Notes: a model not told the origin generated them from the letters alone. 64,000 bases of DNA from Tsuneonella mangrovi (GCF_002269345.1 NZ_CP022889.1:186001-250000), one strand, 5' to 3'; shown: positions 1-10,901, numbered from the stretch's first letter. Translations and numbers: made by a program.

Positions 1-61
1 GAGCCCGGGGCCGCAGGACAGCTTCTACCTGTTCGAGAAGTTCGTGGGGATGTTGGGGTGA
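1..61 (+). CDS. carA: Carbamoyl-phosphate synthase small subunit, C-terminal end only
   Basis: The first 61 bases, read from position 2, encode SPGPQDSFYLFEKFVGMLG and end at TGA 59-61. This is the typical C-terminus of alphaproteobacterial CarA, the glutaminase subunit that feeds ammonia to CarB for arginine and pyrimidine synthesis. The rest of the gene lies upstream of the window. It is in the same orientation as carB, which supports the call despite the short stretch. The stop codon shares its final A with the ATG of the next gene. Seen: the reading frame and the SPGP motif. Inferred: gene identity from family knowledge. Confidence 0.8.
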   Translation, partial: SPGPQDSFYLFEKFVGMLG

Positions 62-687
62 TGCCCCTCTTTGGCGATCTTGAAGATGATATCTTGGGGC
101 GCTTGCTCTCGGTCAGTGGCGATGACCGGGGGGCTTTCCACTTTTATGATGCGATTGAGCCAGGAAACAAGCAAAGAAGCGAGGTTGAAGACGCACTTGC
201 TCGCCTGAAAGAAGGCGGAATGATCAACTTCGACGAACCCTTGTTGGGAGTTCAGCTGAACAAGGCAAATCTGCGCGTTACGCAAGCGGGCCGGGTGCAA
301 TGCCTTCTTAATGAAGGGCGTATCCTAAGGACGGTGATTGCTGGGACGAGTGAATCGATCTTGGATGTAGCCGCGTCGTTCCAAAGGCTTCGTGACGAAA
401 CCGAAACTGTCGACAGTTCACAATGGACTGGCCTGACACAAAGGATTGGCAATGAACGAATTGCCAAAATTCGCGAGAATACTGCTGCACTTATCTTGAC
501 GATCGAGCAGGCGGAGATGCCTGACCGCGACCGGCAAAATGCGTTGAGTCGAGCCAGAGCTTTGGATGATTTGGTTCAAGCCCCTGATCCACCTTGGCGT
601 ATAATTTTGGACATTCTCAACTCCGCACCTCTGACAGCTTTTCTCAATTCTGCAGCAATCATCACCATCATTCATTCGGTATTCTAA
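61..687 (+). CDS. Unrecognised protein inserted between carA and carB; winged-helix-like N-terminus, C-terminal membrane segment
   Basis: A 208-residue protein I do not recognise. The start ATG 61 overlaps the carA stop (TGATG) and its TAA 685-687 overlaps the carB ATG (TAATG), so it looks translationally coupled on both sides. A GTG at 58 is an alternative start. Residues about 5-90 have the pattern of a winged-helix domain: a helix, then '[15 protein letters not shown]', then a wing-like strand ending in 'LRVTQAGR'. The middle is helical and charged. The last 25 residues are hydrophobic and could form a tail-anchor membrane helix. By eye the base composition is close to half G+C, clearly lower than carB, and codon use is less biased, which suggests a later arrival. 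A regulator or phage-derived gene is possible; no function can be assigned. Confidence 0.7.
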   Translation: MPLFGDLEDDILGRLLSVSGDDRGAFHFYDAIEPGNKQRSEVEDALARLKEGGMINFDEPLLGVQLNKANLRVTQAGRVQCLLNEGRILRTVIAGTSESILDVAASFQRLRDETETVDSSQWTGLTQRIGNERIAKIRENTAALILTIEQAEMPDRDRQNALSRARALDDLVQAPDPPWRIILDILNSAPLTAFLNSAAIITIIHSVF

Positions 688-3600
688 TGCCCAAACGCGC
701 TGACATCTCCTCCATCCTCGTAATCGGCGCCGGGCCGATCGTTATCGGCCAGGCCTGCGAGTTCGACTATTCGGGCACGCAGGCGATCAAGGCGCTGAAG
801 GAGGAGGGCTACCGGGTGATCCTGGTGAACTCCAACCCGGCGACGATCATGACCGATCCCGAGTTTGCCGACGCGACATATGTCGAGCCGATCACGCCAG
901 CGATCGTCGAGAAGATCATCGAGAAGGAGCGGCCCGATGCCGTCCTGCCGACGATGGGCGGGCAGACCGCGCTCAACTGCGCGCTGGCGCTGGCGAGCAA
1001 CGGGACGCTGGAGAAATACGGCGTCCAGATGATCGGTGCGGATGCCGATGCGATCGACAAGGCCGAAAACCGCCAGCGGTTCCGCGAGGCGATGGACAAG
1101 ATCGGGCTGGAAAGCGCGCGCAGCGGCGTCGCCAACACGGTCGAGGAAGCCTACGCGGTGCTCGAACGCACCGGACTGCCCGCGATCATCCGCCCGAGCT
1201 TCACACTGGGCGGCACCGGCGGCGGTATCGCCTACAACAAGGCCGAGTTCGAGCGGATCGTGCGCGAAGGGCTCGACGCCTCGCCCACAACCGAAGTGCT
1301 GATCGAGGAATCGCTGCTCGGGTGGAAGGAATACGAGATGGAGGTGGTGCGCGATCGCCACGACAACGCCATCATCGTCTGCGCGATCGAAAACGTCGAT
1401 CCGATGGGCGTCCACACCGGGGATTCGATCACTGTCGCCCCGGCGCTGACGCTGACCGACAAGGAATACCAGATCATGCGCAGCGCCAGCATCGCCTGCC
1501 TGCGCGAAATCGGGGTCGAAACCGGCGGCTCGAACGTGCAGTTCGCGGTCAATCCGAAGGATGGCCGCCTGATCGTGATCGAGATGAACCCGCGGGTCAG
1601 CCGTTCCTCGGCGCTGGCGTCGAAAGCGACCGGGTTTCCCATCGCGCGCGTCGCGGCGAAGCTGGCGGTTGGCTACACGCTCGACGAGATCACCAACGAG
1701 ATCACCGGCGCGACGCCGGCGAGCTTCGAGCCGACGATCGACTACGTCGTCACCAAGATCCCGCGCTTCGCGTTCGAGAAGTTCAAGGGCACCGAGGCTA
1801 CGCTGTCGACCGCGATGAAATCGGTCGGCGAAGTGATGGCGATCGGCCGCAACTTCCAGGAATCGGTGCAAAAGGCGCTGCGCGGGCTCGAAACCGGGCT
1901 CGACGGGTTCAACCGCCAGGTCGGGCTGGAAGGGGCGACCAGGGACGCGATCACCGCTGCGCTCGCGCGCCGCACGCCCGATCGGCTGCTCAACGTTGCG
2001 CAGGCTTTCCGCGAAGGCTTTACTGTCGAGGATGTGCAGGCGATCACCGGGTTCGATCCGTGGTTCCTGCGCCAGATTCACGCGATCATCGAAGCGGAAA
2101 AGGGCATTTCCGAGAACGGCCTGCCCAACGATGCTGCCGAGCTGCGCAAGCTCAAGGCGATGGGCTTTTCCGACCGGCGGCTGGCGACTCTGGCGGTGCG
2201 TTCGGTCGGGGTCGCCGGCGGGCTGGGCGAGACGCAGGCGCGCCGTTCCGGCCTGCTCCACGACGCACTGCGCGCGATGGCCGGGGCGACCAGCGAAGAG
2301 GAAGTGCGCGCGCTGCGCCACAAGCTCGGCGTGCTGCCGGTGTTCAAGCGGATCGACAGCTGCGCCGCCGAGTTCGAAGCGATCACGCCGTACATGTACT
2401 CGACCTACGAAGCGCCGAGCTTCGGCGAGCCGGAGGACGAGGCCAATCCTTCGGACGCCAGGAAGATCGTCATCCTCGGCGGCGGGCCGAACCGGATCGG
2501 GCAGGGTATCGAGTTCGATTACTGCTGCGTCCACGCATGCTTCGCGCTCAGCGAAGCGGGCTACGAGACGATCATGATCAACTGCAACCCGGAGACGGTC
2601 AGCACCGACTACGACACTTCCGACCGGCTCTATTTCGAGCCGCTGACCGCCGAGGACGTGCTCGAAATTTTGCGGGTCGAGCAGTCGAAGGGCGAACTGG
2701 TCGGGGTGATCGTCCAGTTCGGCGGGCAGACCCCGCTCAAGCTGGCGCAGGCGCTGGAGGACGAGGGCATTCCTATCCTCGGTACCAGCCCCGATGCGAT
2801 CGACCTTGCCGAAGACCGTGAGCGGTTCGCCAAGTTGGTCGCGCAGCTCAACCTCAAGCAACCGCTCAACGGCATCGCCAAGAGCCGCGACGAGGCCGCC
2901 GCAGTGGCTGCGCGGATCGGCTATCCGGTGCTGCTGCGCCCGAGTTACGTGCTTGGCGGGCGGGCGATGGAGATCGTCGATAGCGAAGCCCAGCTCGACG
3001 ACTACATTGCCACGGCAGTCAACGTCTCGGGTGATAGCCCGGTGCTGGTCGACCAATACCTGCGCGATGCGATCGAGGTCGACGTCGATGCGCTGTGCGA
3101 CGGCACCGAAGTGCGCGTCGCGGGCGTGATGCAGCACATCGAAGAGGCAGGGGTCCACTCGGGCGACAGCGCAGCGACTTTGCCGCCGTATTCGCTCGCG
3201 CCCGAGATCGTCGCCGAGATGGAGCGGCAGGCGGAGGCGCTGGCAATGGCGCTCGGCGTGCGCGGGTTGATGAACGTGCAGTTCGCGGTGAAGGATGGCG
3301 AGGTCTACCTGATCGAGGTGAACCCACGAGCCAGCCGCACCGTGCCGTTCGTCGCCAAGGCGATCGGCCAGCCGGTCGCCAAGATCGCTGCACGGGTGAT
3401 GGCGGGCGAGAAGCTGGCCGATTTCGAGCCGTTTCGCCGCGAGCTCGACTACATGGCGGTGAAGGAAGCGATGTTCCCGTTCAACCGATTCCCCGGTGCA
3501 GACCCGGTGCTTAGCCCGGAAATGAAGTCGACCGGCGAAGTGATGGGAATCGACCGCGATTTTTCCACCGCATTCCTCAAGTCGCAGCTGGGGGTAGGGC

Positions 3601-4010
3601 TGACCCTGCCCAAGAGCGGAGTGCTATTCGTGTCGGTCAAGGACAGCGACAAGCCGGTGATCCTTCCTGCGGTGAAGCAGCTGATCGACTATGGTTTTTC
3701 GGTCGTCGCTACGGGAGGAACCCAGCGGTATCTCGAGGAGCAGGGGCTCCCGGTCGAACGGGTCAACAAGGTCGCCGAAGGACAGCCGCATATCGTCGAC
3801 CGGATCATCGATCACGAGGTCGATCTGGTGTTCAACACTACCGAAGGTTGGCAGTCGTTGCTCGATTCACAGTCGATCCGTGCTTCGGTCCTGGCAACCC
3901 GCACACCGTATTACACGACAGCTGCCGCCAGCCTCGCCGCCGCGCGGGCGATTACGCAGGTTGAACCAAGCCAGCTTGAAGTGCGACCGTTGCAAGACTA
4001 TTATAGCTGA
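687..4010 (+). CDS. carB: Carbamoyl-phosphate synthase large subunit
   Basis: CarB (1,107 residues) makes carbamoyl phosphate from bicarbonate, ATP and ammonia channelled from CarA, supplying pyrimidine and arginine synthesis in the cytosol. Two homologous ATP-grasp halves are visible: the first opens with '[20 protein letters not shown]' and has the '[15 protein letters not shown]' loop; the second opens with '[20 protein letters not shown]' near residue 590 and has '[13 protein letters not shown]'. The C-terminal MGS-like allosteric domain follows from about residue 965 ('[13 protein letters not shown]'). The ATG at 687 is chosen because it overlaps the preceding stop and matches family N-termini ('[18 protein letters not shown]'); the frame stays open upstream to 594 but that stretch is unrelated. 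Length fits alphaproteobacterial CarB. Confidence 0.98.
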   Translation: MPKRADISSILVIGAGPIVIGQACEFDYSGTQAIKALKEEGYRVILVNSNPATIMTDPEFADATYVEPITPAIVEKIIEKERPDAVLPTMGGQTALNCALALASNGTLEKYGVQMIGADADAIDKAENRQRFREAMDKIGLESARSGVANTVEEAYAVLERTGLPAIIRPSFTLGGTGGGIAYNKAEFERIVREGLDASPTTEVLIEESLLGWKEYEMEVVRDRHDNAIIVCAIENVDPMGVHTGDSITVAPALTLTDKEYQIMRSASIACLREIGVETGGSNVQFAVNPKDGRLIVIEMNPRVSRSSALASKATGFPIARVAAKLAVGYTLDEITNEITGATPASFEPTIDYVVTKIPRFAFEKFKGTEATLSTAMKSVGEVMAIGRNFQESVQKALRGLETGLDGFNRQVGLEGATRDAITAALARRTPDRLLNVAQAFREGFTVEDVQAITGFDPWFLRQIHAIIEAEKGISENGLPNDAAELRKLKAMGFSDRRLATLAVRSVGVAGGLGETQARRSGLLHDALRAMAGATSEEEVRALRHKLGVLPVFKRIDSCAAEFEAITPYMYSTYEAPSFGEPEDEANPSDARKIVILGGGPNRIGQGIEFDYCCVHACFALSEAGYETIMINCNPETVSTDYDTSDRLYFEPLTAEDVLEILRVEQSKGELVGVIVQFGGQTPLKLAQALEDEGIPILGTSPDAIDLAEDRERFAKLVAQLNLKQPLNGIAKSRDEAAAVAARIGYPVLLRPSYVLGGRAMEIVDSEAQLDDYIATAVNVSGDSPVLVDQYLRDAIEVDVDALCDGTEVRVAGVMQHIEEAGVHSGDSAATLPPYSLAPEIVAEMERQAEALAMALGVRGLMNVQFAVKDGEVYLIEVNPRASRTVPFVAKAIGQPVAKIAARVMAGEKLADFEPFRRELDYMAVKEAMFPFNRFPGADPVLSPEMKSTGEVMGIDRDFSTAFLKSQLGVGLTLPKSGVLFVSVKDSDKPVILPAVKQLIDYGFSVVATGGTQRYLEEQGLPVERVNKVAEGQPHIVDRIIDHEVDLVFNTTEGWQSLLDSQSIRASVLATRTPYYTTAAASLAAARAITQVEPSQLEVRPLQDYYS

Positions 4011-4111
4011 GACGAATTCGCTCCTCCCCGACATTCTGACCGGTTTGTCGCCGTTTCCATGAAGCGGCCCGGTGACGAATTGTCCCGGGGCGGCTGACAA
4101 GGAAACAGGGA

Positions 4112-4588
4112 ATGGCCACGATGGAAAAGGTTCCGATGCTTGCCGAGGGCTACGAGCGGCTGACCGCCGACCTCAAGGCCCTGCGTGCCGAACGCCCGAA
4201 GATCGTCGATGCGATCGAGGAAGCGCGCGCGCATGGCGACCTGTCGGAAAACGCCGAATATCATGCCGCGAAAGAGCGTCAGGGTCAGGTCGAGGCGCAG
4301 ATCGCCGATATCGAGGATCGCGTCAGCCGCGCGCAGATCATCGACCCGACGACCATGTCGGGCGACAAGATCGTGTTCGGCGCGACCGTGACGCTGCTCG
4401 ACGAGGACGACAAGCCGATCAAGTACCAGATCGTCGGCCAGACCGAGGCTGACGCCAAGGTCGGGCGGATCAGCTACAACTCGCCGCTCGGCCGTGCGTT
4501 GATCAGCAAGCAGGTGGGTGACGAGATCGAAGTCACTGTGCCCTCGGGCGACAAGTTCTACCTCGTCGAGAAGATCGAATTCATCTAA
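4112..4588 (+). CDS. greA: Transcription elongation factor GreA
   Basis: GreA (158 residues, the standard length) enters the secondary channel of RNA polymerase and stimulates cleavage of backtracked RNA. The N-terminal coiled coil (about residues 1-78) carries the acidic tip in '[16 protein letters not shown]', and the C-terminal FKBP-like domain contains '[12 protein letters not shown]' and ends 'YLVEKIEFI'. The start is preceded by an AAGGAAA-type ribosome site near 4,100. It sits 101 bp after carB, an order common in alphaproteobacteria. Nothing unusual is seen. Confidence 0.97.
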   Translation: MATMEKVPMLAEGYERLTADLKALRAERPKIVDAIEEARAHGDLSENAEYHAAKERQGQVEAQIADIEDRVSRAQIIDPTTMSGDKIVFGATVTLLDEDDKPIKYQIVGQTEADAKVGRISYNSPLGRALISKQVGDEIEVTVPSGDKFYLVEKIEFI

Positions 4589-4630
4589 GGTGCTCCCGCG
4601 TGCCGGATGGCGGCGCGTGGGAGACAGATC

Positions 4631-4912
4631 ATGCCGGTTCCTGCAGGCGCGATCGCCGAACGGCGGGTTGTCGAGCAATTCATCGCCGCGGACGCCTTGC
4701 GCCCGTCGGACGCGATCGAATTCAAATCGATCTTTTCGCGTCGCCTGCGCGCTTTCGAACGCCTGAAGCAGGGCGGGGTCATCAAGTCGGCAACTGGCGG
4801 ATGGTATCTCGATGAAGATGCCTGGACCGAACGTCGCTCGAAACGGCGCAAGCGTGCAGCGCTTCTGGTAGGGGCAGGCTTGGTCGTTGGTGCAGTACTT
4901 TCCGCGCTCTAA
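4631..4912 (+). CDS. Small protein with C-terminal membrane anchor, unknown function
   Basis: A 93-residue protein not recognised by name. The ATG at 4,631 is preferred over an in-frame ATG at 4,607 because GGGAG lies 8 nt upstream. Residues 1-60 are mostly helical with 'ERRVVEQFIAADAL' and a motif 'RLKQGGVIKSATGGWYLDE' that resembles a winged-helix end. Then come a basic stretch 'RRSKRRKR' and a C-terminal hydrophobic segment 'AALLVGAGLVVGAVLSAL', so the N-terminal part should face the cytosol. It follows greA by 42 nt and may be cotranscribed with it. Its Shine-Dalgarno can pair with CTCCC at 4,593-4,597. Confidence 0.65.
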   Translation: MPVPAGAIAERRVVEQFIAADALRPSDAIEFKSIFSRRLRAFERLKQGGVIKSATGGWYLDEDAWTERRSKRRKRAALLVGAGLVVGAVLSAL

Positions 4913-4913
4913 C

Positions 4914-5156
4914 TCAGCTCTCGGCTTCGTCCGGTTCAAGTAATTTGTGCAGGTGGACGATGACGTATTTCATCTCGGCGTCGTCGACTGTGCGTTGGGC
5001 CGCCCCGCGCCATGCGTCGAGGGCATCGGCATAACTGGCAAAGACGCCCACCACGTCGATTGCCTTGGGATCGGCGAACTCGAGCGTTCGCGGATCCGTG
5101 ACCTGCCCACCCATCACGAGATGGAGAAGCTGCTTCGAAGTTGTCGTGTGCGACAT
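4914..5156 (-). CDS. DUF4170 family protein
   Basis: An 80-residue protein of the alphaproteobacterial DUF4170 family, function unknown. The family pattern is clear: 'LLHLVMGGQVTDP' near the N-terminus, 'DVVGVFASYADALDAWRGAA' in the middle, 'AQRTVDDAEMKYVIVHLH' towards the end. The frame is open much further upstream, to 5,531, but homology begins at ATG 5,156 (MSHTTTSKQ); the upstream part is a shadow of the neighbouring gene. Convergent with the preceding plus-strand gene, the two stops being separated by one base. No signal peptide or membrane segment. Confidence 0.85.
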   Translation of the reverse strand: MSHTTTSKQLLHLVMGGQVTDPRTLEFADPKAIDVVGVFASYADALDAWRGAAQRTVDDAEMKYVIVHLHKLLEPDEAES

Positions 5157-5268
5157 CGCTGGTGCCCTGTTGAATCGCCGATAGTGGATTGGGCGCGCCC
5201 TTAGAGAATGCGGACCGCAAGGGAAACCCCGCGGCGTTCCATTGCAGCAGAATAATTCGAATGCAGGA

Positions 5269-5784
5269 TCAGTGCGTAACGCGTGTCTTGAGGTCGCGAA
5301 CCGCGCGCGATGCCTTCTTGGAGGCTTCGCGGCGCAGGATTCGTGCAGCCTCGCTCGCCCCGGAGGCCATGTAACCCGCTTCGCGCCGCACCCTCCGCGC
5401 GCCGTCGCCGATCGAATCGCCGAGGTCTTCGAGCTTGTCCTGCCCGTCGCGCGCCGCTTCGCTGGCCTTTTCGAGCATTTGCAGGCCGTAGGCGACGCCG
5501 AGTTCAGCGACGACACCCGCCAGTTCAGCACCGCGCCCGGTCACCTTCTGACGCAGCCTCCGGCCCGGACCGGGGAGGATGGCCGCAATCACGGCCCCAA
5601 CGGCGAGCGCGCCTGCCACTGACGCGAATGGATGCGCCTTCACGAAACCGGTCGCTTCGTCGCGCGCATCCCGGGCAAGCTCGGCAAGGGTTCGGGCTTC
5701 ATTGCGGGCTTCGGCCGCTTCGATCTTTTCGCGAAGTTCGGCGCGCTTGTCCTCGGGAGACATCGGGACGGGAAGATCGGGCAT
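5269..5784 (-). CDS. Small membrane-anchored helical protein, DUF3618/DUF883-like
   Basis: A 171-residue protein. ATG 5,784 has AGGAG 8-9 nt upstream. Residues 8-50 form a charged helix ('EDKRAELREKIEAAEARNEA'), followed by one hydrophobic segment 'FASVAGALAVGAVIAAILPG' (about 53-72) and a long amphipathic, basic C-terminal helix with 'RRVRREAGYMASGASEAARI'. The layout of helix, glycine-rich transmembrane segment and helix resembles the DUF3618 and ElaB/YqjD-like groups of inner-membrane stress proteins, but I cannot assign the family firmly. It is the last of four minus-strand genes (7,158 to 5,269) encoding similar small membrane proteins, probably one operon. Confidence 0.75.
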   Translation of the reverse strand: MPDLPVPMSPEDKRAELREKIEAAEARNEARTLAELARDARDEATGFVKAHPFASVAGALAVGAVIAAILPGPGRRLRQKVTGRGAELAGVVAELGVAYGLQMLEKASEAARDGQDKLEDLGDSIGDGARRVRREAGYMASGASEAARILRREASKKASRAVRDLKTRVTH

Positions 5785-5819
5785 CGGGTCTGCTCCTGAA
5801 TTCAATTTGTCGCGATCGA

Positions 5820-6158
5820 TCAACGCTCGGCCGGGGAATGGGGTTCCTTCGCGCGGGGAGGGTGGTCGCTCCCTTCGCCCGGCTCGTCGCTGGAGAACAT
5901 TGTCATGATGGGATTGCGGCTGAACCACAGGACAAGTGCGCCAAAGATCGCGGCAAGCGCGCCGCGGTTATCTTCGGCCACCTCGACTGCTTCCTTGAAT
6001 ACATCGACCGCGCCGTCGCCGATCCGGTCTGCGACGCGCGCGCCAATCCCGCGTTGCGCGAGGTCGGTCTTGATGTGTGCAACATCGGCCATGACCAACG
6101 CCCTGGCGGCATCGCGCAGAGCCTTGTCTTCGGCCATCTGGCGTTCGTTGGCGCTCAT
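5820..6158 (-). CDS. Small membrane protein of the stress-type cluster, unknown
   Basis: A 112-residue protein. The ATG at 6,158 overlaps the stop of the upstream gene by 4 nt (ATGA), indicating translational coupling. The N-terminal 65 residues are charged and helical ('KALRDAARALVMADVAHIKTD', 'VDVFKEAVEVAEDNRG'). A single hydrophobic stretch follows, 'ALAAIFGALVLWFSRNPI' (about 68-85), and a hydrophilic proline-rich tail ends the protein. I do not recognise a named family. The arrangement after a holin-X-type gene and a DUF883-like gene recalls yqjK-type partners, an inference from order and architecture only. Confidence 0.7.
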   Translation of the reverse strand: MSANERQMAEDKALRDAARALVMADVAHIKTDLAQRGIGARVADRIGDGAVDVFKEAVEVAEDNRGALAAIFGALVLWFSRNPIMTMFSSDEPGEGSDHPPRAKEPHSPAER

Positions 6159-6565
6159 CGCTCGTCCCCGAAAGCTTTGCCGAGCCGCGCGAAATATCGC
6201 TTGGCGAGCAAGCCGAAGACGACCGCCGCGACGACCAGCACACAGACCACCACTGCGGTTGCGCCCCACGGCGTCAGCAGTGGAGCGAGAGCGAACACCG
6301 ATCCGATCGCCAGCGTAACGACGGCAAGATGCAGGATCAGCAGCGCGGCGAGGGCGAAGCCCGCACCCTTGCGCCCCATGTCGAGCGCAAATGTCGCCCG
6401 GGTTTTCTGGAACTGTAGCTCTGCTTCGGCATAAGTCTTGCCGTCGTCGAGCAGGTCGAACAGGTCGTCGCTCAGCGAGCGCTCAGTAGCATCTTCCTGG
6501 AGGCGCGACTCTACTGCCGGTTCATCACCGGTTGGCAGATCGAATTGCGGATCCTGCTCCGCCAA
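6155..6565 (-). CDS. Phage-holin-family (YqjE/holin-X-like) membrane protein
   Basis: A 136-residue inner-membrane protein with an acidic N-terminal third, a helix 'YAEAELQFQKTRATFALD', and two transmembrane segments ('GFALAALLILHLAVVTLAIG' and 'WGATAVVVCVLVVAAVVFGL') joined by a short loop, ending in a basic tail. This is the architecture of the 'putative Actinobacterial holin-X / phage holin family' (YqjE-like), which despite its name is usually chromosomal and not tied to phage. No phage gene is nearby. It starts 23 nt after the upstream DUF883-like gene and overlaps the downstream gene by 4 nt. Confidence 0.8.
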   Translation of the reverse strand: MAEQDPQFDLPTGDEPAVESRLQEDATERSLSDDLFDLLDDGKTYAEAELQFQKTRATFALDMGRKGAGFALAALLILHLAVVTLAIGSVFALAPLLTPWGATAVVVCVLVVAAVVFGLLAKRYFARLGKAFGDER

Positions 6566-6588
6566 AGGCCCCGTCCCCGACAGCTAGG

Positions 6589-7158
6589 TCAGTCTCTGTT
6601 GCTGCGGAACAACCGCGCGAGCAGGAAGCCGCCTACTGCCGCGATGCCGACCGCGAGGCCCGGGCTCTTGCGGACGAATTCGCGGGCATCCTCGCCCAGT
6701 TCCTCGACGCTCTTGGCGTCGAGCTTGGCAGAGGTTTCCTGGAGCGAGCGCGAGGCGGTGCGAGCATAGTCGCCGTATTTCGCGCCGAGCTTTTCATCGA
6801 CGGTCGGCGCGGTGTCGAACACCGCCTTGCCGAGCACTGAGATTGCCTCGGCGAGCTTGCCCTTTCCATCGGTCGCGAGTTCGCCGGCTTTGCCCTTGGC
6901 CTGTTCGCCATATTGCTTGGCTTCGGTGATCCAGTCCTCGCTGCGGTCGGCGGCCTGTTGGCGATAGGCCTTGGCGCGTTCACCGGCCTCGCTCTTTAGC
7001 GCGGCAGCACCAGCCTTGGCTTCCTCGAGCGCGGCGTTAAACCGGGTCTTAGCTTCGGAACCGCCGTTCGCTTCGGCGGCGACCACTTCCGACTTCACGG
7101 CAGCGGCGGCTTTCTTGCGCGGTGCGGCTTTCTTGGTGGTCTTGGTTGCTTCGGCCAT
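6589..7158 (-). CDS. DUF883 / ElaB-YqjD-like membrane-anchored protein
   Basis: A 189-residue protein, first gene of the minus-strand membrane-protein cluster. The ATG at 7,158 has GGAAGA upstream, and the frame beyond it is not family-like. Residues 1-25 are Lys/Ala-rich ('KKAAPRKKAAAAVKSE'), resembling histone-H1-like tails. The centre is long amphipathic helix (apolipoprotein-like, about 40-160). The C-terminus 'FVRKSPGLAVGIAAVGGFLLARLFRS' matches the DUF883 glycine-zipper anchor. In Escherichia coli the relatives ElaB and YqjD are inner-membrane, ribosome-associated stationary-phase proteins; the same role here is inference. Confidence 0.82.
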   Translation of the reverse strand: MAEATKTTKKAAPRKKAAAAVKSEVVAAEANGGSEAKTRFNAALEEAKAGAAALKSEAGERAKAYRQQAADRSEDWITEAKQYGEQAKGKAGELATDGKGKLAEAISVLGKAVFDTAPTVDEKLGAKYGDYARTASRSLQETSAKLDAKSVEELGEDAREFVRKSPGLAVGIAAVGGFLLARLFRSNRD

Positions 7159-8619
<1,461 letters not shown>

Positions 8620-8724
8620 CATTTCGACAAGCGTATTTGCACCGCGCTTCGGGCGCGACTAAACCGCGCATTCTTGGGTTCGGCGTGCGGCGAGAGCGCT
8701 CGCGCGCCCTGAAAGGACACGTGC

Positions 8725-10806
8725 ATGAATATCAGGCTTTTCTCCGCTCTCCTCCTCGGCGTTTCGACCGCGACGCTCGGCCCTGTGGGGTGCAAGCAGG
8801 CGACCGATAGCGGCGTTTCTGCTGCGGCCGGCAAGTCCCTGGGCATCCGCACCGACTGGATGGAGCCCAAGATTAACCCAGGCAACGACTGGTACGACTA
8901 CGCCGACGGGGCGTGGATGAAGAAGACCCAGATCCCGGCCGATCGCTCGAGCGTCGGCGGATTCTTCATCGCCGACCAGGAGACTGAAAAGAACCTTGGT
9001 CAATTGATCGACCAGATCGAGAAGTCGAATCCCGATGCCGGGACGAGCACCTATCTGGTCAAGACTTTCTACGATAGCTTCCTCGATACAAATGCGATCG
9101 ACGCGGCGGGCATGCGCCCGGCCGAGGCCGATATTGCACGCTTTGAGGCGATCACCGACAAGCAGTCGCTCGCCGAAGTGCTTGGCAGCCAGGTGCGCGC
9201 CGACGTCGATCCGCTTAACGCGACCAACTTCTGGACCGAGAACCTGTTTGGCGTGTTCGTGACGCAGGCGCTCAAGGGAGGCGATGTGGTTCCCTATATC
9301 CTGCAGGGCGGGCTGGGCCTTCCCGAGCGCGAATACTACCTCTCGTCGGACCCGAAGATGGTGGCGCTACGCACGGCGTACAAAGCCTACATCGCGCAGG
9401 TACTCAAGGCGGCGCACATCGAGGGCGCCGATGCCAAGGCGGCCGAAATCTATGCACTCGAAATGAAGATCGCCAAGGCGCACGCGACGCGCGAACAGAG
9501 CGACGACTGGGTGCGGGCGAGCGGCCTGTGGACGCAGGCGGACTTCAAGAAGAACGCGCCGGGCCTCGACTGGGACGCGTTCTTCCAGGGAGCACGCCTG
9601 ACACCGTTTGACAGCTTCGATGCCTACCACCCCGATGCCATCAAGCGCCTCTCAGCGCTGGTTGCGTCTCAGCCGCTCGATGCTTGGAAGGACTGGCTGG
9701 TCTTCCACCAGATTAACAAGAACGCAGCAGTGCTGCCGACCCAGATCGACCAGCTGCATTTCGATTTCTACGGCAAGAAGCTGTCAGGCACCGAAGAGCA
9801 GCGCCCGCGTGCCAAGCGCGCGCTCGCAGCGGTCAACGCGAACCTCGGCGATGCGCTCGGCAAGCTCTATGTCGAGAAATACTTCCCGGCCTCGGCCAAG
9901 GCCGAAATCCAGGGAATGGTCGGCAACATCAAGGCGGCCTTTGCCCAGCGGATCCAGAAGCTGGAGTGGATGGCCCCGGCGACCAAGGAAGAGGCCGAGA
10001 AGAAGGTCAGGGGTATCGTGGTCAGCGTCGGTTATCCCGACAAGTGGACCGACTATTCGGAGCTGAAACTCAAGCAGGGCGAACCCTATGACAACCTGCA
10101 GGCCGCCGAGGAGCTGCGCTACCAACAGCAGCTGGCCAAGATCGGCAAGCCGCAGGATCGCGGCGAATGGTGGATGAACGCGCAGCTGGTCAACGCGGTC
10201 AACCTGCCGGTTCAGAACGCGCTCAATTTTCCGGCAGCAATCCTCCAGCCGCCGTTCTTCGATCCCAAGGCCGATGCCGCGTTCAACTACGGCGCGGTCG
10301 GCGCGGTGATCGGGCACGAAATCAGCCATAGCTTCGACAACAACGGCGCATCGTTCGATGCGACCGGCGCGATGCGCAACTGGTGGACCGATGCGGACAA
10401 GAAGAAGTTCGCGGAAGAAGGGCAGGCGCTGGCGAAGCAGTTCGACCAGTATTCGCCTTTCCCGGGCCTGCACGTGAAGGGCGAACTGACGCTGAGCGAG
10501 AACATCGCCGATATCGCCGGGCTTCAGGCGGCATACCAGGCGTATCACGATTCGCTTGGTGGTAAGGAAGCACCGGTGATCGACGGGTTTACCGGCGACC
10601 AGCGCTTCTTCATCGCGTTCGCCCAAACCTGGGCGACCAAGATGCGCGAAGCCGCGATGCGCCAGCGGATCGCGACCGACGGGCACGCTCCGGGCATGTA
10701 TCGCGCGCTGACTGTGCGCAACATGGACGAGTGGTACAAGGCGTTCGACGTGAAGCCGGGAGACAAGCTCTACCTGCCGCCGGAGAAGCGCGTCCACGTC
10801 TGGTGA
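8725..10806 (+). CDS. M13 family zinc metallopeptidase (neprilysin/PepO-like), exported
   Basis: A 693-residue M13 peptidase. The N-terminal 'RLFSALLLGVSTATLGPVGC' is an export signal and may be a non-canonical lipoprotein signal ending at Cys 23. The Peptidase_M13_N region fills most of the first 430 residues. The catalytic core contains HEISH at 531-535, with His 531 and His 535 as zinc ligands and Glu 532 as general base, and 'ENIADIAG' with Glu 592 as third ligand; 'HSFDNNGASFDATG' follows the zinc motif as expected. It should hydrolyse peptides in the periplasm or outer envelope. It is preceded by an AAAGGA site and stands alone between eno and the next gene. Confidence 0.93.
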   Translation: MNIRLFSALLLGVSTATLGPVGCKQATDSGVSAAAGKSLGIRTDWMEPKINPGNDWYDYADGAWMKKTQIPADRSSVGGFFIADQETEKNLGQLIDQIEKSNPDAGTSTYLVKTFYDSFLDTNAIDAAGMRPAEADIARFEAITDKQSLAEVLGSQVRADVDPLNATNFWTENLFGVFVTQALKGGDVVPYILQGGLGLPEREYYLSSDPKMVALRTAYKAYIAQVLKAAHIEGADAKAAEIYALEMKIAKAHATREQSDDWVRASGLWTQADFKKNAPGLDWDAFFQGARLTPFDSFDAYHPDAIKRLSALVASQPLDAWKDWLVFHQINKNAAVLPTQIDQLHFDFYGKKLSGTEEQRPRAKRALAAVNANLGDALGKLYVEKYFPASAKAEIQGMVGNIKAAFAQRIQKLEWMAPATKEEAEKKVRGIVVSVGYPDKWTDYSELKLKQGEPYDNLQAAEELRYQQQLAKIGKPQDRGEWWMNAQLVNAVNLPVQNALNFPAAILQPPFFDPKADAAFNYGAVGAVIGHEISHSFDNNGASFDATGAMRNWWTDADKKKFAEEGQALAKQFDQYSPFPGLHVKGELTLSENIADIAGLQAAYQAYHDSLGGKEAPVIDGFTGDQRFFIAFAQTWATKMREAAMRQRIATDGHAPGMYRALTVRNMDEWYKAFDVKPGDKLYLPPEKRVHVW

Positions 10807-10901
10807 TTGCCTGAGTCCGTCGTGCCCGACCAGCGGGATTGTGTTGGCCAGCAGCCCGTAATACCTCTCGTCCAAACAATAACGGACGAGAGGATGGTTG
10901 A

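Noticed and set aside
684-3158. An 824-codon open frame on the minus strand opposite carB
   Set aside because: It is a codon-bias shadow of carB: composition is rich in Asp/Arg/Leu/His with no recognisable domain, and the plus strand encodes an intact CarB. Similar long shadows opposite lipA/carbonic anhydrase, gyrA and ppiD were dropped for the same reason.
6155-6565. 'Phage holin' as a sign of a prophage
   Set aside because: The family is chromosomal YqjE-like; no capsid, lysin, integrase or attachment site is nearby.
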